64,000 nt of DNA, taken from positions 517,001 through 581,000 of the forward strand of contig CP159373.1 of NCBI GenBank assembly GCA_032595685.2. The letters run 5' to 3'. Positions 35,234 through 43,671 of this stretch are shown here, one piece after another (the stretch's first letter is position 1; each line of letters opens with the position of its first letter). A program made the position numbers and the translations under genes. Below the pieces are notes generated by a model. The model was given only the letters and a program-made list of their open reading frames with translations. It had not been told where the DNA came from and did not search any database. This DNA comes from Candidatus Electrothrix aestuarii (GTDB lineage: Bacteria > Desulfobacterota > Desulfobulbia > Desulfobulbales > Desulfobulbaceae).

Positions 35234-38200
35234 ATGAATTCCCAAAACACAGCGAAAGTTTTGTCCGAAATCACTGATGCTGGACTTTTCGAATGGTTAG
35301 CAACAGCCGTTTTGCGGGAAGCAACTCCAGTATACGCTTCGCTTGCTCATCCCGGTGTTAATGTTGACGGCAAAACAGTCAGGTCACCTTTGGACGGAAT
35401 ATGTTTTGTTCTGGATGCTGATCCCCCGCATATGATTGCTGTTCATCATACGACTGGCAAACGGGATGACTTGAAAAAAAAGTGGCTGCACGATAAGGAG
35501 CCGATTGGCGACCTCATCAAGACAGCGAAAATTGCAGAAGATGAACGGACACGCAGACCGAATTTGCGGGCAACGCTGGTTCTCACCACCAATAAAGAAC
35601 CGAGAGAGGATTTAATCCGTAAAGTCCATGCTGTCGGGCAGGAGCATGGTTTGGAAATTGACATTTGGTCATGCTCCCAGCTAACTCATTTTCTTGATCA
35701 TAAGCCCACAGGGCAATGGCTACGTCGCTTTTATCTCAATATTGAACAGGATCTGCTTTCCGCCGAGCTTCTTCATGAGCTTTCCAAAAAGAGTTTGCAG
35801 ACTCACTGTCCGTTGAGCGATTCAGACACATGGGTTTCGCGCGAGCTGGACAGCAAACTGTCCGCCGGTCTTCGGCCCAATATGACCTTTCTGGTTGCGG
35901 AATCCGGTATGGGTAAGTCAGTGGCATGTTATCGGAGGCTGGCGGAGCATGTAGAAGCCGGAGGATTCGGACTCATTCTTTCCCATGACCTGATTGCTCC
36001 AGCAATATCTCTTGAACAGGCAGTTGCCGCAGCATTGCGCCAGCTTCATCCATCCTTAGCTGAAATTGGCAACTCGGCATTGTCGTTCTGCTCATCTGAA
36101 AAGCCGCTGCTCTTGGCAGTTGAAGACATCAACATATCAGGGCAGGCGCAGCGTTTGGCTGAAAAATTGATCAGGTGGAGTTGCTCTCCCGCAAACAGCG
36201 GAGAAGCAACATGCGGAAATTCTGCATGGCAGCTTGTCTGCCCGCTTTGGCCGGAAGTGCTGCTCTCGCTTGGCGAGGAAGTAAAAAAGAGCATAGAGCC
36301 GCTGATCATCACGGCCAGCGGGTTCAGCAAAGATGAAGGATGCGAGGCTGTTTTGCGTCGGGCGCAACTTGCTGGCCACAGCTTGAGTCCGCTTGTTGCT
36401 GATGAGATTGCCAAATCTCTTGGTTATGATCCTCTGCTCATCGCCCTGCATGATCAAAGCAAGGAGCCTGATCCGCAGCAGGTGATCAGCCGATTTGCGG
36501 AAAGTGTCCTGTCACGGATTGCGGTGGACGAGCGAGAGCATACCTCGTCGGATTATCGTCAGGCACTGCGGAAACTTGCAGGCGAGATGCTGGCGCGGCG
36601 GCAGATTGAACTGCGCTGGCAGGAAGTCAACCTTCAAAGTGAATCGCTGCGGCTGCTCAGTCGGCTGGCACACCAAGGCGAACTGATGCGGCTGACAGGG
36701 GCATCCGATGACCAGCGGCTTGCATTCCGCCATGACCGTGTGCGCGACTGGCTGCTGGCTGATGCGGCAGCAGACTTGGACCGCCAAAATCTTCTCGCGG
36801 ACGATGTGCTGGCCGAACCGTATTTTGCCGAGGTGATGGGGGCGGTTCTGGCGGCAGGACAGGCGAAAGAGGATTTTCTTCAGCGGGTTGTGAAGCTCAA
36901 TCCGCTGGCTTTGTTTCACGCCTTCCGGCTGCTTGGCCAGCAGATCGGCAAGCCGCTTCGTCGCGCTGTTCTTCAGGCAATCAATACGTGGCTTGACAGT
37001 CCTTCGGCGCACGAGCGATGCAACCAGTATCTGCGCTGGGAGGCGTTGGCAATGCTGATGCAAACAGATGATCTTGAAGTGCCTGCCTTGGTTTGCAAGT
37101 TCAATGAGCAAGGACATTATAATAGCGGTCAGCTTGCCCGGCTGCGCAACGGTGATGTTGCCGGTGGCATTGAATTCTGCATCAGGATGTCGCCCGGTGT
37201 TCTTGCTCCGTGGCGGGATGCTCAGATGGAACATGCCAAGCTGCGCTATGGCCGCAAATTGTCTGAAGATTTGCAGCAATTTTTGCGAAGGGTGGATTTA
37301 GACCGCAAGCAGCGCACAGGTGCTTTATGTATGGCTGGTCATCTTGCCGATCCTGCGTTGGCTTTGGCTATTGAAGCCTGCTGGAATGCTGACGAGGAAC
37401 GGGATGCCCATCTTGACGATTATCTCTGGGCTTTCGCAGAATGCTGCGGAGATGCCCCGGTGCGTTTTCTTGCCCCAGTTTGTGATACTTGGGCGGCTTT
37501 GCCTGATGAAGCAACAAAGCCATCGCCACGCAATGCAGTTCTGGGTTACAGCTCCGGGCTTAAAGGAGCTTTTCGCAGGTGGCCGCCGTCTGCCGCAATA
37601 GACTATTTCATTGAACGTGCCTCTCAAGATGAGGAGCTACGCTGGCAGATAACCTGCATGTTGCATAAAGTGGATAACCCGAAGGCAATTTCTTTTGTCG
37701 TTCATCAGTGTGCGGCAATGGAAAAAAGCCTTGAGGGGACAGGTTTCTTTTCTTCGTTTGCTATGAATGCTTACCAAGATTGGCAAACTATTCAAGAATA
37801 TTACAGCAGTCCTATGTCGCAAGCCTCTCGTGACATGCTGCTTAACCTTTGGCAGGATGAATCAAATGACAAATATTTACGCAAGCAGGCTTTTTATTTT
37901 TGGGCGGCAACCAAAGGTTGTTACGATATAGAAGTTCTCAAAACTGCAAAAGAATCCGCAGAACTGTCTGATGATATTCTAAAAGCACGACTGGAGAGGG
38001 GTGACCAACAAGCGATTCCGTTAATGATCAAAAAAATAAATGACGGCGGAGACTGGTGGTTTTATGGCCGTTACCTTTGGTCTGCTGATCTCACAGATGC
38101 CTTGGATAAATTTCTTGAAAAGTGCGATAAAAAGGCAACAGAGAAATGGGGGGATTTATTTGAATCTTCTTGCATTGCTGATGTGATAATGCGCTTGCCT

Positions 38201-38875
38201 TTTGATGAAGCGGAAAGAATCCTCTTGAAATATTGGAAGGAATTTTGCTTGCATCGTGATTTCGTTCAAGCTGCATTATATGTTGCAACTCCATCTCTCT
38301 TACATGCCGTAGAAGTAGCTGTTGACGAATGCCCGGCCCCAGCCAAGCTTTTTGACTTTTTAAGTCAGCATCTTATAATTTGCGGAGATCGCCCAAGTAT
38401 TTCTCGTGAGCCGCAACTATACGCTTTAGTGCCATATCTGCATTTCTTATCTCCAATGGATCTCCATGACCTATGGGAGGTTTGCAACAAACAGGGCTGG
38501 TTCCGCATTCGGAGAGAGTTTCTGGATGATCGTTTGCAAGACAGGTGGGTGAAATTCAAGTGGGATACGAAGCAAGCCTTGTCTCAGCTTGACAAGATGA
38601 TCGCTGAAAAACGCTGTTGTTGGATAGACGATTGGATTGACGATTTCATTAAAACGGATGTTTCATGGGATGAGATTTACGAAACCATGCTGGCATGGCT
38701 GCAAGAGCGTCGTTCATTCGAGGCCCTGCGAATCGTAGCCGCTGCTGTTCAACACCGGGGAACCCGAAAGGATATGGAAGTGCTGATGAACTGCAAAGAT
38801 GCATCTGAGACTGAAGAAACTCTTGCGCTGATGCTTGATACGGAGTTTGCCGTGCAGCGGCGGAGTATTCAATAA
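35234..38875 (+). CDS. Large STAND-type NTPase with an N-terminal nuclease-like domain, predicted defence protein
   Basis: A 1213-residue protein. Residues about 1-175 look like a PD-(D/E)XK-type effector: VDGKTVRSPLDGICFV (Asp54), then MIAVHHTT (about 67-74) and KRDDLKKKW. The expected ExK is not obvious, so the active site is atypical. An NTPase core follows with Walker A ESGMGKSV (Lys228) and a Walker B-like LLLAVEDIN. Residues about 450-1200 are helical repeats, probably a sensor. This effector-NTPase-sensor plan is that of STAND/Avs-like antiphage proteins. No Shine-Dalgarno precedes the ATG. It separates the hydrogenase structural genes from their maturation genes, which indicates insertion. 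Its function is inferred from architecture alone. Confidence 0.7.
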   Translation: MNSQNTAKVLSEITDAGLFEWLATAVLREATPVYASLAHPGVNVDGKTVRSPLDGICFVLDADPPHMIAVHHTTGKRDDLKKKWLHDKEPIGDLIKTAKIAEDERTRRPNLRATLVLTTNKEPREDLIRKVHAVGQEHGLEIDIWSCSQLTHFLDHKPTGQWLRRFYLNIEQDLLSAELLHELSKKSLQTHCPLSDSDTWVSRELDSKLSAGLRPNMTFLVAESGMGKSVACYRRLAEHVEAGGFGLILSHDLIAPAISLEQAVAAALRQLHPSLAEIGNSALSFCSSEKPLLLAVEDINISGQAQRLAEKLIRWSCSPANSGEATCGNSAWQLVCPLWPEVLLSLGEEVKKSIEPLIITASGFSKDEGCEAVLRRAQLAGHSLSPLVADEIAKSLGYDPLLIALHDQSKEPDPQQVISRFAESVLSRIAVDEREHTSSDYRQALRKLAGEMLARRQIELRWQEVNLQSESLRLLSRLAHQGELMRLTGASDDQRLAFRHDRVRDWLLADAAADLDRQNLLADDVLAEPYFAEVMGAVLAAGQAKEDFLQRVVKLNPLALFHAFRLLGQQIGKPLRRAVLQAINTWLDSPSAHERCNQYLRWEALAMLMQTDDLEVPALVCKFNEQGHYNSGQLARLRNGDVAGGIEFCIRMSPGVLAPWRDAQMEHAKLRYGRKLSEDLQQFLRRVDLDRKQRTGALCMAGHLADPALALAIEACWNADEERDAHLDDYLWAFAECCGDAPVRFLAPVCDTWAALPDEATKPSPRNAVLGYSSGLKGAFRRWPPSAAIDYFIERASQDEELRWQITCMLHKVDNPKAISFVVHQCAAMEKSLEGTGFFSSFAMNAYQDWQTIQEYYSSPMSQASRDMLLNLWQDESNDKYLRKQAFYFWAATKGCYDIEVLKTAKESAELSDDILKARLERGDQQAIPLMIKKINDGGDWWFYGRYLWSADLTDALDKFLEKCDKKATEKWGDLFESSCIADVIMRLPFDEAERILLKYWKEFCLHRDFVQAALYVATPSLLHAVEVAVDECPAPAKLFDFLSQHLIICGDRPSISREPQLYALVPYLHFLSPMDLHDLWEVCNKQGWFRIRREFLDDRLQDRWVKFKWDTKQALSQLDKMIAEKRCCWIDDWIDDFIKTDVSWDEIYETMLAWLQERRSFEALRIVAAAVQHRGTRKDMEVLMNCKDASETEETLALMLDTEFAVQRRSIQ

Positions 38876-38903
38876 ACGAGTTGATAGAATTTTAAAATTT
38901 GCA

Positions 38904-39449
38904 ATGACTGTCTGTAACACATATAAAAGCACCCTCATCGTCGGCCTCGGCAACCCCATCCTCGGAGATGACGGCGTGGGCTGGCGGGTCGCCGAGGAAG
39001 TCAGTAAACAGAGCGGCATTCCGATGGGCGACGCTCCCCTGCCCGGCCTGCATGACCTGGAGCAGGAACCAGTCACCATTGAGTGCTACTCGCTGGCTGG
39101 CCTCAGCCTGATGGAGCGCCTCATCGGCTATGACCGGGTGATCCTCATTGATGCCCTGAACACTGGCAAGCACCCGCAGGGCGAGGTGGTCTGTTTCACC
39201 CTGGACGATATGGAAGACCTGACCCACGGTCACACGACCTCAGCCCATGATGTCTCGCTTAAACAGGCCCTCAAACTAGGCCGCAGCATGGGGGAGTCCC
39301 TGCCCGATGACAACCAGGTGTATATTATCGCGGTAGAGGCTTCCCACGTCTACGATTTTCAGGAAGAACTCAGCCCGGCAATAGCTGCTGCTGTGCCGAT
39401 GGCTATGCAGAAGGTGCTGAAGCTTATTGACAACAAAAACAATCTATGA
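38904..39449 (+). CDS. Hydrogenase maturation protease (HycI/HyaD family, M52)
   Basis: Starting at ATG 38904 (MTVCNTYKSTLIVGLGNPI), the product has 181 residues. TLIVGLGNPILGDDGVG at the N-terminus contains the Ni-binding Glu/Asp region of M52 peptidases, VILIDALNTG the second motif, and HTTSAHDVSL the conserved His. It removes the C-terminal peptide of MvhA after nickel insertion. It stands only 28 bases after the STAND gene and has no strong ribosome-binding site, as if its original leader had been lost when that gene arrived. Confidence 0.9.
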   Translation: MTVCNTYKSTLIVGLGNPILGDDGVGWRVAEEVSKQSGIPMGDAPLPGLHDLEQEPVTIECYSLAGLSLMERLIGYDRVILIDALNTGKHPQGEVVCFTLDDMEDLTHGHTTSAHDVSLKQALKLGRSMGESLPDDNQVYIIAVEASHVYDFQEELSPAIAAAVPMAMQKVLKLIDNKNNL

Positions 39450-39464
39450 CATAGAGTAATCTAT

Positions 39465-39650
39465 ATGAAAAAACAGAGTGAAAGAATTAACAGCAAGGTT
39501 ACTCAACCAGTTCATAGAAACGAACATTCATCTTCTCGTAAACCTTCATTTACCGATTTTCTACTAACCTGCCCAAAACTTGACAACACTGTCAATCCAT
39601 TTCAACGACAGATTGAATATCCACGGGAATTGGATCTCATCAAGAAATAA
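39465..39650 (+). CDS. Small antitoxin-like protein within the hyp cluster
   Basis: A 61-residue ORF between the protease and hypA. Its C-terminal half (TDFLLTCPKLDNTVNPF and YPRELDL) resembles the toxin-binding tail of some VapB/Phd-type antitoxins, which end in FxRxxSLPREIDL-like sequences. The N-terminal half is basic and probably disordered, with no clear DNA-binding fold. No toxin gene is adjacent, since hypA begins three bases later. It may be an orphan or remnant antitoxin, or a chance ORF. Confidence 0.35.
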   Translation: MKKQSERINSKVTQPVHRNEHSSSRKPSFTDFLLTCPKLDNTVNPFQRQIEYPRELDLIKK

Positions 39651-39653
39651 TCA

Positions 39654-39986
39654 ATGCACGAACTTTCCGTCACCCAAAGCATCCTTGATATCGTCCTGCA
39701 ACACGCCAAGGAACGAAAGGTCCAGCAAGTCAATCTGGTGATCGGCCAGTTTTCATCCATTGTCGATGATTCGGTGCAATTTTATTGGGATATTATCGCC
39801 AAAGATACCTTGGCAGCAGAGGCAAAACTCCATTTTGAACGCATCCCCGGAGAGATGACCTGCAATAGCTGCGGCCACGTCTTTCATCCCGGCAGCGAAA
39901 CCTTTCTCTGTCCGGCCTGCGAAAGCAACGCGGTACGGGTCAGTGGAGGTCGGGAGTTTCAGGTGGACAGTATTGACGTTGAATAA
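39654..39986 (+). CDS. hypA: Hydrogenase nickel-insertion protein HypA
   Basis: A 110-residue HypA. The essential Ni-binding N-terminus MHELSVTQSI is perfect, and the zinc-ribbon cysteines are in CNSCGHVF and CPACES. HypA delivers nickel with HypB to the hydrogenase large subunit. Length is normal. It is the first of the hypABFCDE genes here. Confidence 0.96.
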   Translation: MHELSVTQSILDIVLQHAKERKVQQVNLVIGQFSSIVDDSVQFYWDIIAKDTLAAEAKLHFERIPGEMTCNSCGHVFHPGSETFLCPACESNAVRVSGGREFQVDSIDVE

Positions 39987-40087
39987 CTCAAAAATATAGT
40001 CAGTACAGCAAGGAAACACCCTAACTGACTTTACTTTCTTGCTGGCCCACTCCTACGAGCTGAGACAGCATTTATCGGAGAAATACT

Positions 40088-40789
40088 ATGTGCGATGGTC
40101 ACAATCACACTCATAGCCATACAACAACACGGGTTCCTGTAGCAGAGCAAATTCTGTCCGCCAATGACAGGATCGCCCAGCGTAACCACAGCCTGTTGCA
40201 TCAAAAAAACGTGTATGGCATTAACATCATGGCCTCTCCCGGCGCAGGCAAGACCAGTATCCTGCTCAAAACCTTGGAGGCTCTGCAAGGACGACTAAAA
40301 ATTGGCGTCATTGAAGGCGATCCGGCAGGCTCCATTGATACGGACCGGGCTCTTGCCGCAGGAATGCCTGCGGTGCAGGTCAATACCGGCGGAGAATGTC
40401 ATATGGATGCGGTAATGATGGAAGATGCCCTGAGCCAGCTGCCCCTGGACGACCTGGATCTGGTAGTGGTGGAAAACGTGGGCAACCTGATCTGCCCAGC
40501 TAATTTCCGGCTCGGCACCCATCTCAATCTGGTGATTGCCTCCATCCCGGAAGGCGATGATAAGCCCTATAAATATCCGGGCATGTACATGGGTATGCAG
40601 GCCCTGATCATTAATAAAATTGACCTCCTGCCTTATGTCCCCTTTGATATGGAGTATTTCCAGCAAGGTGTTGAGGTTCTTAATCCCGGCATTGCCACCT
40701 TCCCGCTTTCCTGCCAAACCGGTGAAGGTCTGGATGCCTGGGCTGATTGGCTGGTTGATAAAGCACGCGCGGAGATTACCCTCAAGTAA
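40088..40789 (+). CDS. hypB: Hydrogenase nickel-incorporation GTPase HypB
   Basis: A 233-residue SIMIBI-class GTPase. A short His-containing N-terminus (CDGHNHTHSHTT) may hold nickel. The P-loop is ASPGAGKTS (about residues 49-57), followed by VIEGDPAGSIDTDRA, the Cys/His metal site in TGGECHMDA, NVGNLICPA and the specificity motif NKIDLL. It hydrolyses GTP to drive nickel transfer from HypA. The stop codon overlaps the start of hypF (TAATG). Confidence 0.96.
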   Translation: MCDGHNHTHSHTTTRVPVAEQILSANDRIAQRNHSLLHQKNVYGINIMASPGAGKTSILLKTLEALQGRLKIGVIEGDPAGSIDTDRALAAGMPAVQVNTGGECHMDAVMMEDALSQLPLDDLDLVVVENVGNLICPANFRLGTHLNLVIASIPEGDDKPYKYPGMYMGMQALIINKIDLLPYVPFDMEYFQQGVEVLNPGIATFPLSCQTGEGLDAWADWLVDKARAEITLK

Positions 40790-43263
40790 TGTTCGTCCGG
40801 GTACAGGGGCTGGTGCAGGGAGTGGGGTTTCGTCCCTTTGTCTACGGCCTGGCAACAAGGCTGGAACTCTGCGGCTGGGTACGCAATACCTCTGCTGAGG
40901 TGGAAATCCTCGTTCAAGGACAAGACGATGATCTTGAAAATTTTCTTGCCTACCTGAAAAATGATGCGCCCTCACTGGCTCGCATTCATTCCATCACCAC
41001 CGAACCGGATTCCTCTACAAAGCAGCAAACAAACAGGTACAGGGATTTTACCATCCTGCCCTCTGCGGAGCAGCCCGGCAAAGGCCAGCCCATCACTCCT
41101 GTTACCCCGGATGCATCTCTCTGCCCGAGCTGCGAAGAGGAACTGCTGAACCCCGCTGACAGGCGCTACCTCTATCCATTTATCAGCTGCACCAACTGCG
41201 GCCCACGCTTTACCATTATCCAGGATCTGCCTGTGGACCGCCAACGCACGGTTATGCAGAACTTTCCTCTGTGCCCGACCTGTCAGGTGGAGTATGATAA
41301 TCCGCTGGATCGTCGTTTTCATGCCCAGGCATCGGCCTGTCCGGTGTGTGGGCCACGCCTCAGCCTACATGAGATAAAAACATCCCGTAGGGGCGAACCT
41401 GTGTGTTCGCCCTCCCCGGATTCTGTAGGAGCACGGCGTGCCGTGCCCCTACACATCATCGGGCAGACACACAGGTCTGCCCCTACAAATCTGGATTCCC
41501 TGCTCACAGCCCGCCGCCTCTTACGCAAAGGAAAAATTCTTGCTATCAAAGGACTAGGGGGTTTTCACCTAGCCTGTGATGCGGAGAATCCTGAAGCGGT
41601 TGCAGAACTCCGTCGCCGTAAGGGCCGCCCGGATAAACCCTTTGCCCTCATGGCAACAGACCTGGAGCAGATTAAAAATATCTGTCAGATTAGTGAGGTT
41701 GAGGCAAAACTTCTTCAGGGGCCGGAGAAACCCATTGTCCTGTTGGAGAAAAAAAACGTAGGGGCAGGCCCCTGTGCCTGCCCGGTACGTAGGGGCACGG
41801 CGCGCCGTGCCCCTACCTCCAATGTTGCCCCCAACCTGGACCGCCTGGGTTGCATGTTGCCCTACACCCCGCTTCATCTGCTTCTGCTCAATCAAACCGA
41901 CCCTCTTCTTGCCCAAGAATCTGCCCCGGCCCTGCTGGTGATGACCAGCGGCAACCGCAGCGGCGAACCCATTATCACGGAGAACGAGAAGGCCCTTGCT
42001 CGACTGGCTCCCTTGGCCGATGCCCTGCTTCTTCACGACCGCCCTATCCACAGTCGCTGCGATGACTCGGTTCTACGGATAGACAGCGGGAAGCGCACAG
42101 CCCTTTTTCTCCGCAGGAGCCGGGGCTATGCCCCCTATCCGATCCAGCTCCCTTTTACCGTCGAGCCGATACTGGCTGTGGGTGGTCAGCTCAAGAATAC
42201 CTTTTGCCTGGCCGAGGGAAGGCAGGCTCTTCTTAGTCAGCATATCGGAGACATGGACGAAGTAGCAACCTGTAATACCTTTGAAGCAAGCGTGCAGCAG
42301 GCTGGCAAGCTCTTCCGCATCCAGCCAAAATACATCGCCCACGACCTCCACCCGCAATACTTCACCAGCCGTTATGCCCAAAGAGAATCTCAACGCAACG
42401 GGCTCCCCTGCCTTGCGGCCCAGCATCACCATGCCCATATCGCGGCCTGCATGGCGGATAATGGTCTGGAGGATCGAAAACTCATCGGCCTTGTCTTTGA
42501 CGGCACCGGCTATGGCCCGGACGGTACCATCTGGGGCGGCGAGGTACTGATTGCCTCCTATGGGGCGTTCGAGCGTTTTGCCCATCTCCAATGCTTCCCC
42601 TTGCCTGGCGGTGAGGCAGCCATCCGGCAACCTTGGCGCATCGCGGTTGGGGCAGCCCACTCCCTTGATATAGCAAGCGCGGAGCTTGACGACCTGCCCT
42701 TTCTCGATCATATTGAACCACAGGCCCTGAGCATTATCCGGCAGCAGGTGAACAAACAGATCAATTGCCCCCAGACCTCTTCGCTGGGGCGGCTCTTTGA
42801 TGCAGCGGCCAGCCTGATTGGCATCCGCAATCAGGTGAATTACGAGGCCCAGGCCGCCATTGAGCTGGAGGTGCTTGCCAAGCCCTACTTAAACTCAACA
42901 ACCTCCTATCCATCTGATCTTTTCTCTACAGATGATTCAGAGAGAGCTGTTCCCTTACAGGGACTGTTCCGGGCCATAATAGAGGATGTCCGCAGACAGA
43001 AGCCAGCAGGCATGATCGGAGCACGACTCCATCATACTCTTGCCCAGCTGGCCATCACGCTCTGCCGCAAGGCACAAGCCGCAACCGGTCTCCAGGAGGT
43101 GGCCCTGTCTGGCGGGGTTTGGCAGAATCAACTCCTGCTGGACTTGGTCCGCCAGGGCCTGGAAGAACAGGGCCTGACCGTGTATTGCCATCAACTGGTT
43201 CCCTGCAATGACGGTGGCCTTGCTTTGGGTCAGCTTGCTGTGGCGAGTCATCAAATAGAATAG
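40789..43263 (+). CDS. hypF: Carbamoyltransferase HypF carrying two in-frame palindromic-repeat insertions
   Basis: An 824-residue HypF, longer than the usual 750-770. It makes the cyanide ligand precursor from carbamoyl phosphate and passes it to HypE. Domains in order: acylphosphatase (VRVQGLVQGVGFRPFVYG), zinc fingers (CPSCEEEL, SCTNCGPRF, CPTCQVEYDNPLDRR, CPVCGPR), YrdC-like (IKGLGGFHLACDA, KGRPDKPFALMA), and Kae1-like (AAQHHHAHIAACMAD, VFDGTGYGPDGTIWGGE, LSGGVWQN). Two stretches at about residues 200-233 and 323-343 are translated copies of genomic palindromes (41387-41486 and 41758-41816). One lies at the zinc-finger/YrdC junction, the other in a YrdC loop. All recognisable catalytic motifs are intact. 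Confidence 0.95.
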   Translation: MFVRVQGLVQGVGFRPFVYGLATRLELCGWVRNTSAEVEILVQGQDDDLENFLAYLKNDAPSLARIHSITTEPDSSTKQQTNRYRDFTILPSAEQPGKGQPITPVTPDASLCPSCEEELLNPADRRYLYPFISCTNCGPRFTIIQDLPVDRQRTVMQNFPLCPTCQVEYDNPLDRRFHAQASACPVCGPRLSLHEIKTSRRGEPVCSPSPDSVGARRAVPLHIIGQTHRSAPTNLDSLLTARRLLRKGKILAIKGLGGFHLACDAENPEAVAELRRRKGRPDKPFALMATDLEQIKNICQISEVEAKLLQGPEKPIVLLEKKNVGAGPCACPVRRGTARRAPTSNVAPNLDRLGCMLPYTPLHLLLLNQTDPLLAQESAPALLVMTSGNRSGEPIITENEKALARLAPLADALLLHDRPIHSRCDDSVLRIDSGKRTALFLRRSRGYAPYPIQLPFTVEPILAVGGQLKNTFCLAEGRQALLSQHIGDMDEVATCNTFEASVQQAGKLFRIQPKYIAHDLHPQYFTSRYAQRESQRNGLPCLAAQHHHAHIAACMADNGLEDRKLIGLVFDGTGYGPDGTIWGGEVLIASYGAFERFAHLQCFPLPGGEAAIRQPWRIAVGAAHSLDIASAELDDLPFLDHIEPQALSIIRQQVNKQINCPQTSSLGRLFDAAASLIGIRNQVNYEAQAAIELEVLAKPYLNSTTSYPSDLFSTDDSERAVPLQGLFRAIIEDVRRQKPAGMIGARLHHTLAQLAITLCRKAQAATGLQEVALSGGVWQNQLLLDLVRQGLEEQGLTVYCHQLVPCNDGGLALGQLAVASHQIE
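41387..41486. repeat. Nested family A palindrome inserted inside hypF (first insertion)
   Basis: The 100-bp element begins GTAGGGGCGAACC and ends GTCTGCCCCTAC, like 26094-26154. A second palindrome (41425-41452, arms GTAGGAGCACGGCG and TGCCGTGCCCCTAC) is nested in its middle. The hypF frame stays open through it. Confidence 0.9.
41758..41816. repeat. Two abutting family A palindromes inside hypF (second insertion)
   Basis: 41758-41788 is an imperfect palindrome. 41789-41816 is a perfect 28-bp palindrome with arm GTAGGGGCACGGCG. Translation gives residues of the type NVGAGPCACPVRRG and TARRAP, foreign to HypF. Confidence 0.92.
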
Positions 43264-43280
43264 AGTACCCAGGGTTCGGC

Positions 43281-43354
43281 GCAGGGGCGATCGGCGGTCG
43301 CCCTTGCTTAACCACAACGGAGACATTCCGGGGCACGGCACGCCGTTCCCCTAC
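43281..43354. repeat. Family A palindromic elements between hypF and hypC
   Basis: GCAGGGGCGATCGGCGGTCGCCC is followed by a second palindrome with GGGGCACGGCACGCCG and TCCCCTAC. They are hairpins in the hypF-hypC spacer. Confidence 0.7.
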
Positions 43355-43428
43355 GGATTATGGAATACGCTCCATTTAATCGTCTCAGGGAAACACCCTG
43401 AGTATCTTCATATAATCTGAGAACACCC

Positions 43429-43671
43429 ATGTGTCTTGCTATCCCAGGAAAACTCACAGAAATATATCAGAAGGATAAACTCCGTATGGCCAAGATCGAC
43501 TTTGGCGGTGTAGCCAAGGAGATCTGCCTGGAATTTGTCCCTGAAGCGGAATTAGGCGATTACGCCCTGGTCCATGCAGGCTTTGCCATCAGCCTGATGA
43601 ACGAGACCGAGGCCCAGGAAAATATCCAGCTGATTCAGGAGGTCTCGCGCTTTGACGATGAAGTATCTTGA
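43429..43671 (+). CDS. hypC: Hydrogenase assembly chaperone HypC
   Basis: An 80-residue HypC/HupF. It begins MCLAIPGKL, where Cys2 is essential for carrying the Fe(CN)2CO unit with HypD, and continues VDFGG-like ([11 protein letters not shown]) and [12 protein letters not shown]. HypC chaperones the MvhA precursor. It overlaps the start of hypD by 14-20 bases. Confidence 0.96.
   Translation: MCLAIPGKLTEIYQKDKLRMAKIDFGGVAKEICLEFVPEAELGDYALVHAGFAISLMNETEAQENIQLIQEVSRFDDEVS

Noticed and set aside
41387-41816. hypF as a frameshifted pseudogene
   Set aside because: The frame is continuous through both insertions and all zinc-finger, YrdC and Kae1 motifs are present, so the gene is treated as functional.
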